Shown in pieces: positions 20,495 through 31,368 of a stretch of DNA of 34,030 nt. Made by a program: the position numbers and the translations under genes. Position 1 is the first letter of the stretch. Each line of letters starts with the position of its first letter. Under the pieces are notes generated by a model. It was given only the letters and a program-made list of their open reading frames with translations, had not been told where the DNA came from and made no database searches. The stretch is from JANMAT01 sp031359995 (GTDB taxonomy: Bacteria > Actinomycetota > Acidimicrobiia > Acidimicrobiales > Ilumatobacteraceae), in contig JANMAT010000053.1 of NCBI GenBank assembly GCA_031359995.1, positions 1-34,030 of the forward strand, in the 5' to 3' direction.

Positions 20495-22228
20495 CTACGG
20501 CGACGCTGCGATGACGACCGACCACGGCGGCAGCGACCAGCACCCCTCGTGGTGCACGATGCCGGGCCGGCTCACCAACCACACCACGTCGGCCCCGTCG
20601 TCGGGCACGCACGCGGTGCGCTCGCCCAGGTTGGCAGCCACGAGCACCCGGCCCCGACGCATCCTCAACCAACGGGCATCCTCGTCGATCAGCACCGCCG
20701 TGTCGTGCTCGCCGCCGCGGCGCAGGTCCGGTTCCACCCGGCGCAGATGCACCAGGGAGCGGTACCACCCGAGGATGGCGGCGTGGTCGCCGTGGGTCGC
20801 CTCGGTCCAGTCGAGCCGCGAGCGGACGAACGTCGACGCGGCCTGCGGGTCGGGCACCCGCTCGGGGTCCACCGTGGCCGCGTGCTCGGCCCGCCGCCCG
20901 TCGCGCACCGCCCGCCCCAGCGCCTCGTCGGGGTACGACGTGAAGTAGAGGAACGGCGCACTGGCCGCCCACTCCTCGCCCTGGAACAGCATCGGCACGA
21001 ACGGGGCGGTCAGCAGCAGGGCGGCGGCCACGCGGGCCCGGTCGGTACCGACGAGGTCAACCATCCGCTCGCCGAGGGCACGGTTGCCGACCTGATCATG
21101 GTTCTGCGTGTAGCCGATGAAGCGGTGGCGGTCGACCCCGCCGACCGGCCGGCCGTGACGCCGCTGCCGGAACGCCGAGTAGGAGCCATCGTGCACGAAC
21201 ACGTTCGTGAGCGTGGCGCCCAGTGCGCCGACGGTGCCGAAGTCGGCCAGGTAGCGGTCGCGCTCGCCGGTGAGCGCCGCGTGCACGGCGTGGTGGAAGT
21301 CGTCGGACCACGCCGCATCGGCCCCCCAACCCCCAGCGTCGACCGGTCGCACCACCTTCGGGTCGTTCAGATCGCTCTCGGCGATCACCCAGGTGCGCCG
21401 GCCCCGCGCCGTGCCCACGGCCCGCACCGCGATGGCGAGCTCCTCCACCAGGTGCACCGCGCTGCGGTCCTCGAACGCGTGCACGGCGTCGAGGCGCAGG
21501 CCGTCGAGGTGGTACTCGTCGACCCAGCGCACCGCGTCGTCGACGATGAAGCGGCGCACGCCGTCGCGGCCGGGTCCGTCGAGGTTCACCGCTGGACCCC
21601 ACGGCGTGTGCCGGTGCTCGTCGAAGAACGGTCCGAAGCGGGCGAGGTGGTTACCGAGCGGGCCGAGGTGGTTGTAGACGACGTCGAGGATCACCCCGAT
21701 GCCACGGTGGTGGCAGGCATCCACCAGGCGTCGCAGACCCTCGGGCCCGCCGTAGGCCGGGTGGGGCGCGCCGAGCAGCACGCCGTCATAGCCCCACCCT
21801 CGGTCGCCGGGAAACGTGTGCACCGGCATGAGCTCGACGGCGTCGATGCCCAGATCGACGAGATGGTCGAGGTGGGCGAGGGCGCCGTCGAAGGTGCCCT
21901 CGGTCGAGAACGTGCCCACGTGCAGCTCGTAGAGCACGGCGTCGCCGAGCTCGACGCCCGACCAGGTCCCATCAGTCCACGGGAACGCCGGCGGGTGGGC
22001 GCCGGCCGACGGTCCGTCGAACCCCTCGGGCTGGGCCCGCGCCGCAGGGTCGGGGAACCGCTCGCCATCGAGCACGATCCAGTAACGACCGACCGGCACG
22101 TGGTCGCTCGTCCACCGCCCGTCATCACCTCGCTCGAGCCGGACCAGACGTGGCCCGCCTTCGCCGTCGAGGTCCTCCACTTCCAGGGTGGACGCGTGCG
22201 GTGCCCACACCGAGAAGGCGCCGCTCAT
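20495..22228 (-). CDS. treZ: Malto-oligosyltrehalose trehalohydrolase
   Basis: This 577-aa GH13 enzyme releases free trehalose from malto-oligosyltrehalose, the last step of the TreY-TreZ route. An N-terminal beta-sandwich (FSVWAPHASTLEVEDL) leads into the barrel. Region I is DVVYNHLGP (182-190), region II GLRLDAVHAF with Asp247, region III VIAESDLNDP with Glu284, and region IV YTQNHDQVGNR with His377-Asp378. NHLGPLGNHL and ESDLNDPKVV are typical of TreZ. ATG 22228 overlaps the treY stop (ATGA), and the length fits the family. It is the last gene of treX-treY-treZ. Confidence 0.95.
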   Translation of the reverse strand: MSGAFSVWAPHASTLEVEDLDGEGGPRLVRLERGDDGRWTSDHVPVGRYWIVLDGERFPDPAARAQPEGFDGPSAGAHPPAFPWTDGTWSGVELGDAVLYELHVGTFSTEGTFDGALAHLDHLVDLGIDAVELMPVHTFPGDRGWGYDGVLLGAPHPAYGGPEGLRRLVDACHHRGIGVILDVVYNHLGPLGNHLARFGPFFDEHRHTPWGPAVNLDGPGRDGVRRFIVDDAVRWVDEYHLDGLRLDAVHAFEDRSAVHLVEELAIAVRAVGTARGRRTWVIAESDLNDPKVVRPVDAGGWGADAAWSDDFHHAVHAALTGERDRYLADFGTVGALGATLTNVFVHDGSYSAFRQRRHGRPVGGVDRHRFIGYTQNHDQVGNRALGERMVDLVGTDRARVAAALLLTAPFVPMLFQGEEWAASAPFLYFTSYPDEALGRAVRDGRRAEHAATVDPERVPDPQAASTFVRSRLDWTEATHGDHAAILGWYRSLVHLRRVEPDLRRGGEHDTAVLIDEDARWLRMRRGRVLVAANLGERTACVPDDGADVVWLVSRPGIVHHEGCWSLPPWSVVIAASP

Positions 22229-24637
22229 GCCCGCTCCAGCACCGCCACCGGACCCGATGCCAGCATCTCCCCCACCGCGGCCTCGCCCTCGTGGTGCCGG
22301 CCGCGACACACGTCACGCCAGGAACCGGGCGGCAGCGCCACGGTGGTGGTGCGCCATCCTCCCGCCTCGGCCAGGCGCACCGGAAGACGGGATGCCACCG
22401 TGGCCACCCGGCCACCGCGCACGAAGGCGACGACGTGGTCGATGGCGGGACCCTGGGCCCGTAGCGGCGCGTAGGTGCCCGTGCCCGCGTCGAACGCGTC
22501 GGGATGTCGGCGCCGGGTGGCCAGCACCGCGCGCACGGCGTCGAGCTTGCTGCGGTCGTGATGGGCGGCCGCCGCGTGGTCGACGGGGCGCCGGTTGTCG
22601 GGATCGACGAGACTGTCGGTCCACCACTCGGAGCCCTGGTAGAGGTCGGGGATGCCGGGCAGGGTGAGGGCGAGCACCTTGGCCACCAGCGCGTTGGCCC
22701 GTCCCGCCGGAGCGACCACGGCGAGCAGCCGCTCCAGACCGTCGACGTAGTCGGCATCGGTCAGCCATCGCGTCACGGCGGTGGTGAGCGCGAGCTCGTA
22801 GGCCTCGTCGGGAGCGAGCCACGACGTACGCCGCTTGGCCTCCCGCGCCGCCTTCACCGCGTAGGCGGTGAGCCGCTCGACCGAGATGGGCGACGCGCCC
22901 ACGATCGTCTGGTGCAGCAGGTACTCCACCACCGGATCGCGGTCGCGGCCGAGCAGGGCGCACCGCTCGGCCCAGCGTTCGACGGTGGTCCGCCACTGCT
23001 CGGGTACCTCGCTGAGCACGGCGATGCGGGCCCGCACGTCCTCGGATCGCTTCGAGTCGTGGGTCGAGGTGGTCACCATGCGCCGCGGCTCGTGGCTCGC
23101 GGCCCAGAGCTGCTCGGCGTGGAAGTCATCGACGGAGACACCGAAGCGTTCAGGCGCGCCGCCCACGTCGTTCAACGACACGAGCCGCACGTAGCGATAG
23201 CCGGCGGTGTCCTCCACGCCCTTGGCCGTCACCGAACCCGACGTCTGTTGGAAGCGGCGGCGGAACCGCTCGCCATCGGGCCCCCCGGGTGCCTCGGTGA
23301 GCGCGGCGAGCACCAGGTCGACGACCGCGGGATCGTGGGCGCCCGTGGCCGACACCTCGGCCACGGTGCCGGCGATGATGGCACGGTCACGCTCGCCCGC
23401 GGGCGCATCGCCGCGGGCGTAGGTGCGGTACACGGGGAGCTCGATGAGCACGTCGCGCAGCACGGCGACGGCGGCACCGTGGCTCACGTCGACGCGGTCG
23501 AAGCGACCCAGAGCCACCGCGACCAGATCGTCGGCGAGCCGGTGGAGCTCGGACGGCAGCAGTTGGTCGAGCGCGTCGCCCTTGGCCCGGCGCACCACAG
23601 TCGCCCCGTCGTCGCCTTCTCCGGTGTAGGCGGCGAAGGTCGCGGTGAGAGCCCGTTCGCTGGCGCGGTCGACCAACAGCGCGTCGATGACCGCGCCCGT
23701 CTCGTAGCCCGTGGTGCCGTCGACCGGCCACTCCTTCGGCGTGTGCTCGTGCGGGCCCAGGATCTTTTCGACCACGAGCCACCGGTCACCGATGCGGTCG
23801 CGCAGCAGCCCGGTGTACGCGGTCGGGTCCGCGAGACCGTCCACGTGGTCGACGCGCAAGCCGTCGACGTCGCCCGCGGCCACCAGTTCCAGGATGCGAC
23901 GGTGCGTGTCGGCGAAGACCTCGGGGTCCTCGGCCCGCACGCCGATCAGATCGGTCACGTCGAAGAACCGTCGGTAGTCGAGGCCCTCGGACCCGGTGTG
24001 CCAGTGAGCCAGCCGGTAGTGCTGGCGCTCGAGCACCTCGTGCAGGCGCTCGCGGTCAGCCGACAACTCGGCCGTCGCGTCGCCCGGCGTGCCTCGTGCG
24101 GCGAGCTCGCGCACCGTCGCGTCGTCGAGCGGCAGCACCACGCCACCGGCGCGCACCACGGGCTCACCGTCGACCACGTCGAGGCGCACCGTGCCATCGG
24201 TCAGAGCCGCGCCGTAGTGATCGGGCAGCACGGGCAGCAGCAGCCGGTCGGGCACCGCGTCGGAGCCGTTCTCCCAGAAGATGTCGAACCACGTGGCGTA
24301 ACGGCTGCGTCGCCCCCGCCGCAGCACGTCCCACCACTGCCGGTTCATCGGGTGCACGGCCATGTGGTTCGGCACGATGTCGACCACGAGTCCGATGTTG
24401 CGGGCGTGGGCGGCGGCCACCAGCGCAGCCCAGCCCACGTCGCCCCCGAGCTCGGGGTTGATGCGCTCGTGGTCGACCACGTCGTACCCGTGGGTCGAGC
24501 CCGGCACCGCCGCCAGGATCGGCGACAGGTACAGGTGCGACACGCCCAACTCCTCCAGGTGGGGGAGCAACGCAACCGCATCGGCGAAACCCAGGTCGGG
24601 CCCGAGCTGCAACCGGTACGTCGCCCGGAGCCGGCGA

Positions 24638-24648
<11 letters not shown>
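22225..24648 (-). CDS. treY: Malto-oligosyltrehalose synthase
   Basis: This 807-aa GH13 enzyme turns the reducing-end alpha-1,4 bond of a maltodextrin into an alpha,alpha-1,1 bond. It opens with RATYRLQLGPDLGFADAVAL, a TreY signature. Region I is DIVPNHMAVHP (90-100), region II GLRVDHVDGLADP with Asp267, region III WLVVEKILGPHE with Glu294, and region IV TTSTHDSKRSEDVRAR with His530-Asp531. KGVEDTAGYRY (476-486) is another typical TreY block. ATG 24648 lies within the treX end (11-nt overlap), so synthesis is coupled to the debranching enzyme that supplies linear chains. Confidence 0.95.
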
Positions 24649-26761
<2,113 letters not shown>

Positions 26762-26801
26762 CTCGTCCGCCCTCTCGTCGGTGCCTCGTCGTGGGCGAGC
26801 G

Positions 26802-26827
26802 ATACCCCGTTCCGGGGACGATAAGAC
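26802..26827 (-). promoter_or_regulatory. SigF-like promoter candidate before treXYZ
   Basis: On the minus strand GTCT (26827-26824), 16 nt, then GGGTAT (26807-26802). The -10 is a perfect SigF consensus and the -35 differs by one base. It lies in the 70-nt gap upstream of treX and gives a leader of about 35 nt. Confidence 0.5.
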
Positions 26828-26831
26828 CGGC

Positions 26832-27128
26832 TCAGCCGGCCCGGGCCGGGCGGACGGTCGCCGGTGCGTCGGCCGCGGTCGGCCCGGGCGACCACTGCTC
26901 GGTGCTCCCATTCGCCGTCGTACGTGACCGACGAGACCACAACTTCCAGGCGATCACTGCGACGACCACGAGAAGCGTGACCTTCAGCCCCGATGCGGGC
27001 ACCTTGGCGCGGGCGTGCCGGCGCGGCACCACGTCGTCCACCCGATGCTTGACCCCGTCCATCACGTCGCTCACCGTGTGGGTCACCGTGTCTGCCGCCG
27101 TGCGCAGTGCGTTCGTCGCGTTCGTCAT
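26832..27128 (-). CDS. Small stress-type membrane protein
   Basis: This 98-aa protein starts at ATG 27128, six bases after GAGGAG (27140-27135). The first 40 residues form an amphipathic helix (NALRTAADTVTHTVSDVMDG) like those of YtxH/CsbD-type stress proteins, followed by basic residues and one membrane helix (LKVTLLVVVAVIAWKLW, about 48-64). The C-terminal tail is Ala/Pro-rich. No known domain can be assigned with confidence. A good SigF-like promoter (27185-27159) precedes it, which supports a role under envelope or osmotic stress. Confidence 0.7.
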   Translation of the reverse strand: MTNATNALRTAADTVTHTVSDVMDGVKHRVDDVVPRRHARAKVPASGLKVTLLVVVAVIAWKLWSRRSRTTANGSTEQWSPGPTAADAPATVRPARAG

Positions 27129-27158
27129 GGTCGTCTCCTCGTGGATCGTCGACCCTGG

Positions 27159-27185
27159 GTACCCCGGGCCGGGGTGACCCGAAAC
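27159..27185 (-). promoter_or_regulatory. SigF-like promoter before the 98-aa membrane protein
   Basis: On the minus strand GTTT (27185-27182), 17 nt, then GGGTAC (27164-27159). Both boxes match the consensus. An 8-bp inverted repeat, GTGACCCG (27174-27181) and CGGGTCAC (27200-27207), flanks the -35 and could be an operator or part of the terminator of the upstream phosphatase gene. Confidence 0.6.
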
Positions 27186-27262
27186 ACGGCTCACGAGGGC
27201 GGGTCACTCCCGTCCTACGGCGACGAGGTCATCGCCCCCGTTGGCAAGTTCGCAGGCGCCGC

Positions 27263-29251
27263 TCACGCCGGCGCACCGGGACCCACGTGGCGCACCACGG
27301 CGACCGCGAGGTCGTCGGTGCGGGGCCCGGCGACGGTGACGTCGGCCAGCGCGTGGGCCAGCGCGACGGCGCCGCCATCGCGCCACGCGCTGATCGTGGC
27401 GGCCAGCCGGGCGACCGATGTGGCCAACGACTCGTGGCGGCGCTCGACGAGCCCGTCGGTGAACATGACCAGCGTCGAGCCCACGGGGAACGGGCTCACC
27501 GCCAGCGGCGCCGGCGCGCTGGTCATGCCGACGGGCGGGTGGCGCGTCGCCGGCACCTCACGGCAGACGCCATCGGGCTGCCGCACGAGCGGCGGTGGAT
27601 GACCGGCGACACTGCAGCGCAGCGTGCCGGTGGCCGTGCCGACGACCACGAGCGCCAGCGTGGCGAGCAGGTCCTCACCGGTCGGCGCCAGGATGGCACT
27701 GGCGCGCGGCAGCACCTCGTCGAACGGCACCGGCAGCCGGATGAGGGTGGCCACCGACGCGCGCACCTCGGCCATGTGGGCGGCGGCTTCGATACCGTGC
27801 CCGACCACGTCCCCCACGAGGATGGCCACGCCGGCGCCGCCCAGGTCGATCACGTCGTACCAGTCGCCCCCGAAGCCCAGGCCGGTGGCCGCCGGCCGGT
27901 AGGTGACACCGATGTCGAGGCCGACCACGGTGGGCGGCGTCGGCAGGAGCTGCACCTGCAGGGCGCGTGCCAGCTCCGAGTGGGCATCGGTGAGACGGGA
28001 CCGCTCCAGGGCCTGGCCGCACAGGTCGGTGACCGTGGCGAGGAACGCCCGTTCCTCGGCGGTGAAGTCGACGGGGCGGTCCCAGCCGATCGCCAGCGCG
28101 CCGAACACCCGCCCGTCGGCCCGCATGAACGGGATGGCCGCGGTGGCCTGGACGCCGGCGCGCTCGCGGTCGACGACGAGGTGCGGGTACCGCCCGGCCG
28201 CGTCGTCCTCGTCGGGCAGCACCACCGACGCGCCGGTGCGCACGGCGTCGGTCATGGGCAGAGCGGCGTCCATGGGGACCACGGCGTAGCGCTGGGCCAG
28301 GTCGTTGGGCAGCCCGTCGGGCTGCACCACCAGCAGTTGCGCCGGGTTGGCCGGATCGACCAGCCCGACGCTGGCGTACCGGGCCCGCAGGGCGCGCAGG
28401 CCGTCATCGGCGATGCAACGGGCCACCGCCTCGCTGGTGACGCTGGCGTTCAACCGGCGCGACAGCGCGGCCAGCGCCTCGACCCGCGCCGTCTGGTCGC
28501 GCCGCTCGGTCACGTCCAGGGCCGAGACCACCAGGTGCGTCACCTCACCGTGGTACGTGAGCGGCACGAGCTGGAAGTCGATGGAGCTGAGGCCGCCGTC
28601 GTGGCGGCGTACGGCCACCTCGAACCGCGACGAGGCGCCGCCGGCCCCCTTGGCGATGGCATCGCGCACGGCGTCGCGATCTCGCTCGTCGGCCGCCGAC
28701 CACCAGCAGGTGTCCCAGAACGGCTGCCCGATCGTGTCGGCCGGCACCACCCCGGGCATCTCCATCGCTGCCCGGTTGGCCTCCACGAGGATCCCGTCGG
28801 GCGTGCACACCCCGACGAAGGTGAACAGCCCGTCGATGAGCTCACGCTGTCGCTCCTGGACCTCCTGCTCGTGGGTGACCTCCTGCACGAGTGCGCCGAT
28901 GCCGAGCACCGTGCCGTCCTCGGTCGTGACGCGGTAGTAGTTCTGCAGCCAGGTGCGCACGACTCCGGGCCGCGCGGGGGTGATGCCCTGCACCCGCAGG
29001 CCGATGGCCGCCACGCCCGTGTCGAGGACGGCCTGCAGGGCCGGGACGGCCCGCGGGGCCAGGTCGGGTACCACCTCGTGCACGGCCCGGCCCACGTGGT
29101 CCTCGGGGGACCTGCCGTTCATGTCGGCCATCGCGTCGTTGATGAGCACGAATCGGAGATCGGTGTCGAAGAACGCGAACCCCATGGGAGCGCGCTGCAT
29201 GACCAGGGCCAAGAGCGCGCGGACGAGCCGTACCTCGCTCAGACAGGGCAT
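27263..29251 (-). CDS. PAS-PAS-GAF-PP2C sensor phosphatase (RsbU/SpoIIE-like)
   Basis: The 662-aa protein has two PAS domains (about 15-125 with GFAFFDTDLRFVLINDAMAD, and 140-250 ending in SALDVTERRD), a GAF domain (about 255-420, RCIADDGLRALRARYASVGL) and a C-terminal PP2C phosphatase (about 435-655). The phosphatase keeps GFGGDWYDVIDL, ILVGDVVGHGIE and TDDLAVAVV, whose Asp residues bind the metals. Such proteins sense signals and dephosphorylate STAS anti-anti-sigma factors. No membrane segment is visible, so the signal is cytoplasmic. Its likely substrate, the STAS protein at 19655, is in the same window. ATG 29251 lacks a clear ribosome binding site. Confidence 0.9.
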   Translation of the reverse strand: MPCLSEVRLVRALLALVMQRAPMGFAFFDTDLRFVLINDAMADMNGRSPEDHVGRAVHEVVPDLAPRAVPALQAVLDTGVAAIGLRVQGITPARPGVVRTWLQNYYRVTTEDGTVLGIGALVQEVTHEQEVQERQRELIDGLFTFVGVCTPDGILVEANRAAMEMPGVVPADTIGQPFWDTCWWSAADERDRDAVRDAIAKGAGGASSRFEVAVRRHDGGLSSIDFQLVPLTYHGEVTHLVVSALDVTERRDQTARVEALAALSRRLNASVTSEAVARCIADDGLRALRARYASVGLVDPANPAQLLVVQPDGLPNDLAQRYAVVPMDAALPMTDAVRTGASVVLPDEDDAAGRYPHLVVDRERAGVQATAAIPFMRADGRVFGALAIGWDRPVDFTAEERAFLATVTDLCGQALERSRLTDAHSELARALQVQLLPTPPTVVGLDIGVTYRPAATGLGFGGDWYDVIDLGGAGVAILVGDVVGHGIEAAAHMAEVRASVATLIRLPVPFDEVLPRASAILAPTGEDLLATLALVVVGTATGTLRCSVAGHPPPLVRQPDGVCREVPATRHPPVGMTSAPAPLAVSPFPVGSTLVMFTDGLVERRHESLATSVARLAATISAWRDGGAVALAHALADVTVAGPRTDDLAVAVVRHVGPGAPA

Positions 29252-29320
29252 GGGTTCGACCCGGCGCGGTGCGACATCGCGCCGTCAGTCTCCGTCGTCG
29301 ACCACCCTGTCGGCAACCAC

Positions 29321-30046
29321 TCAGTCCGAGCGCGACATCCGCCGGAGCTGCCGGGCGAAGGCCTCGTTGCGCAGGGCGTGGGCGACGGCCTGGGCCCGCG
29401 AGTGGACACCGAGCTTGGCGAACACCCTGCGGGTGTGGGTCTTCACGGTCTCCGGGCTCAGGTAGAGCGCGGCAGCGATGTCCCGGTTCGACATCCCTTC
29501 GGCCAGCAGCGCCAGCACCTCGCTCTCGCGCGGCGTCAGACCGGCATCGCGGAACGGCCAGCGGTAGCCGTCGCCGGCGGCGCTCTGGGTGCCCTGCGGT
29601 CGGATCACCACCGACTGTCCATCGGCGACCCGCGTGAGCGCGCCGACCAGTTCGGCCGCGCCGATGCCCTTCCAGATGTAGCCCTTCACCCCGGCGTCCA
29701 GGACGTCGTGCAGGACCTTCTCACCGAAGGAGAAGGTGAACAGGGCGCAGGTGCCCACGCGGGCGTCGCCGACGAGGCGCTCGATCTCGTCCCACGGCAC
29801 GCCGCGGCGCCCGTAGGTGTCGAAGAGGGCCACGTCGACCGGCTGGTCGACGTCGACCTCGCCCACCGACGTCTCCACCACGAGGACGTCGGGGAACGGC
29901 GCCAACATCGTGGCCAGGCCGTGCACGATGATGTCGAAGTCGTTCAAAAGCGCCACGCGCACCGGCCGCCGACGTTCGATCACGGTGTCGGGCCCCTGAT
30001 CCACCGAGGCATCGGTTCCGTCGGCCGCGATGAGGGCTGGTGTCAT
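29321..30046 (-). CDS. LuxR/NarL-type response regulator (orphan)
   Basis: This 241-aa protein has a receiver domain after a 28-residue N-terminal extension: VRVALLNDFDIIVHGLATML (acidic pocket with Asn35-Asp36), the phospho-acceptor Asp76 in VDVALFDTYG and the conserved Lys126 in GYIWKGIGA. The C-terminal LuxR helix-turn-helix spans about 168-222 (LTPRESEVLALLAEGMSNRD, then SPETVKTHTRRVFAKLGVHS). No histidine kinase is nearby. It ends 69 bases before the PP2C gene on the same strand and may share its transcript. A GACT-N16-GGGTAC element ends nine bases before ATG 30046, so translation may be leaderless. Confidence 0.9.
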   Translation of the reverse strand: MTPALIAADGTDASVDQGPDTVIERRRPVRVALLNDFDIIVHGLATMLAPFPDVLVVETSVGEVDVDQPVDVALFDTYGRRGVPWDEIERLVGDARVGTCALFTFSFGEKVLHDVLDAGVKGYIWKGIGAAELVGALTRVADGQSVVIRPQGTQSAAGDGYRWPFRDAGLTPRESEVLALLAEGMSNRDIAAALYLSPETVKTHTRRVFAKLGVHSRAQAVAHALRNEAFARQLRRMSRSD

Positions 30047-30148
30047 ACGGGGGTGGTACCCATTCCCCAGACCGGTCAGTCGAAGGTGTCGCCGCCGCGC
30101 TCGCGATGTGTCCTTGGCGGCGGCGCTGCGGTGCGCTATGACGGCGGC

Positions 30149-31087
30149 ATGTCCTCACCTGCGTTCGGAACCCGGCTGACCACCGACGAGCTGGCCCGCT
30201 TCGTGTCCCGCGGCGTGCTCGCCCTGGAAGCGGTCGTGCCCGACGACATCAACGCCCAGGCCCTGGACGAGCTGCCGGGTCTGTTCCGGAGCTGGCTCCA
30301 CGAGTTCGGCGCCCTGCGCGACGACCGCGCCCTCGACCCCGACGAGGTGCCGCTGCCGCGCTCGGGCACGCCGCTGGCCGACGCCTACGCGCCCGACTCG
30401 GCCCTCGGCCGCATGATCCGCGTGCCCGAGGTGGCCGGTGCCATCGCCTCGCTGGTGGGCACCGCCCCGGTGGTCGCCCACCACTTCGTCCACCTGAAGG
30501 CCGCCGGCGACCTGACCGTCCAGGGCCTGCACGCCGACGCCATCATCGACGACGGGCTTGCGTTCGACATCCAACTGTTCTGGTTCCCCCACGCCGTGGC
30601 GCCCGGCGCCGGCGGCACCCGCTACGTGCCCGGCAGCCACCTGCGCCGCATCAACACCGACGACGTGGCCCGCTACCAGCACCTCGCCGGCGAGGCCCAC
30701 TTCAGCGGTCCGGCCGGCACCGTGCTGATCTTCCACCACGGCCTGTGGCACGCCGGCGCCCCGAACCGCGGCGACACCGTGCGGGTCATGGGCAAGCTCC
30801 GGCTGAACCCGACCGAACCGCAGGTGCGGCTGTGGGACACCAGCGATCTCGATGCCCGCAACCGCGCCGACGACCACGTGTTCGCGCGGGCCGAGGCGGG
30901 CACGGTGGCGGCGCGCCTGCGGGGCAGCGAACCGTGGTACGAGCCGTCGGTGCACCGGCTCGAGCTCGTGCAGCGAGTGAAGCTGTGGCGCTACCTCACC
31001 GACGATCCGGCCTTCGACGTCGACTGGTACACGACGCGGACCGAACGCCGCCTCGCGCTCGTCGATCCCGAAGGTCGTTCGCGGTGA
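30149..31087 (+). CDS. Phytanoyl-CoA dioxygenase (PhyH)-family Fe(II)/2-oxoglutarate enzyme
   Basis: The 312-aa protein has the double-stranded beta-helix of PhyH enzymes. The iron site is formed by LHADAI (His128, Asp130) and by LWHAG (His201). Arg208 or Arg212 in NRGDTVRVM is placed to bind 2-oxoglutarate, and GGTRYVPGSHLRRIN is the usual block before the second His. Members hydroxylate or halogenate small molecules; the substrate is unknown. The start ATG 30149 is preferred, as an ATG at 30138 is out of frame. Its stop overlaps the start of a 94-aa gene (GTGA), suggesting that the two act together. Confidence 0.85.
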   Translation: MSSPAFGTRLTTDELARFVSRGVLALEAVVPDDINAQALDELPGLFRSWLHEFGALRDDRALDPDEVPLPRSGTPLADAYAPDSALGRMIRVPEVAGAIASLVGTAPVVAHHFVHLKAAGDLTVQGLHADAIIDDGLAFDIQLFWFPHAVAPGAGGTRYVPGSHLRRINTDDVARYQHLAGEAHFSGPAGTVLIFHHGLWHAGAPNRGDTVRVMGKLRLNPTEPQVRLWDTSDLDARNRADDHVFARAEAGTVAARLRGSEPWYEPSVHRLELVQRVKLWRYLTDDPAFDVDWYTTRTERRLALVDPEGRSR

Positions 31088-31368
31088 CGCGCCAACAGGT
31101 GCTGGTGCTCTGGTTGGCCAGCTCCGCCCTCGACAGCAACGTGCTCGGCTGGGCCTTCTACGACGGCGCCGCCGGCGCCGGGCCGGGGCTCGACGGTGAG
31201 CCGCCCTACGACACCGGCGTGGCCGCTCTGGTCGACGGTTGGCGGCTGCTGCAGATGTCGCCGCTGCTACCCCCGATCCCCGGCCATGAGCGCGAGACCT
31301 CGTTCCTGAAGCACGAGTTCCTGTTCGAGCGGCTGGTTGACGTGGTCGACCCGGGTGACGCTCAGTAG
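31084..31368 (+). CDS. Unknown 94-aa protein coupled to the PhyH-family gene
   Basis: This protein starts at GTG 31084 inside the dioxygenase stop codon region. It is hydrophilic, with VLWLASSALDSNVLGWAFYD at the start and WRLLQMSPLLPPIPGHERET, then SFLKHEFLFERLVDVVD at the end. No membrane helix or Cys-based metal site is present. The ordered, family-like sequence argues that it is real. It overlaps the end of the convergent NuoF-like gene by 7 nt. The tight coupling hints at an accessory role for the dioxygenase; otherwise function is unknown. Confidence 0.7.
   Translation: MTRQQVLVLWLASSALDSNVLGWAFYDGAAGAGPGLDGEPPYDTGVAALVDGWRLLQMSPLLPPIPGHERETSFLKHEFLFERLVDVVDPGDAQ

Noticed and set aside
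20399..22474. A plus-strand open frame of 691 codons across treZ.
   Set aside because: The treZ frame on the other strand carries all four GH13 regions; the antisense translation has no family-like sequence.
27107..30140. A plus-strand open frame of about 1,000 codons antisense to the 98-aa, PP2C and response regulator genes.
   Set aside because: It is Arg/His/Gly-rich with no domains and mirrors real genes on the other strand; long antisense frames are expected from the third-position GC bias. Only the part from ATG 30149 is a gene.
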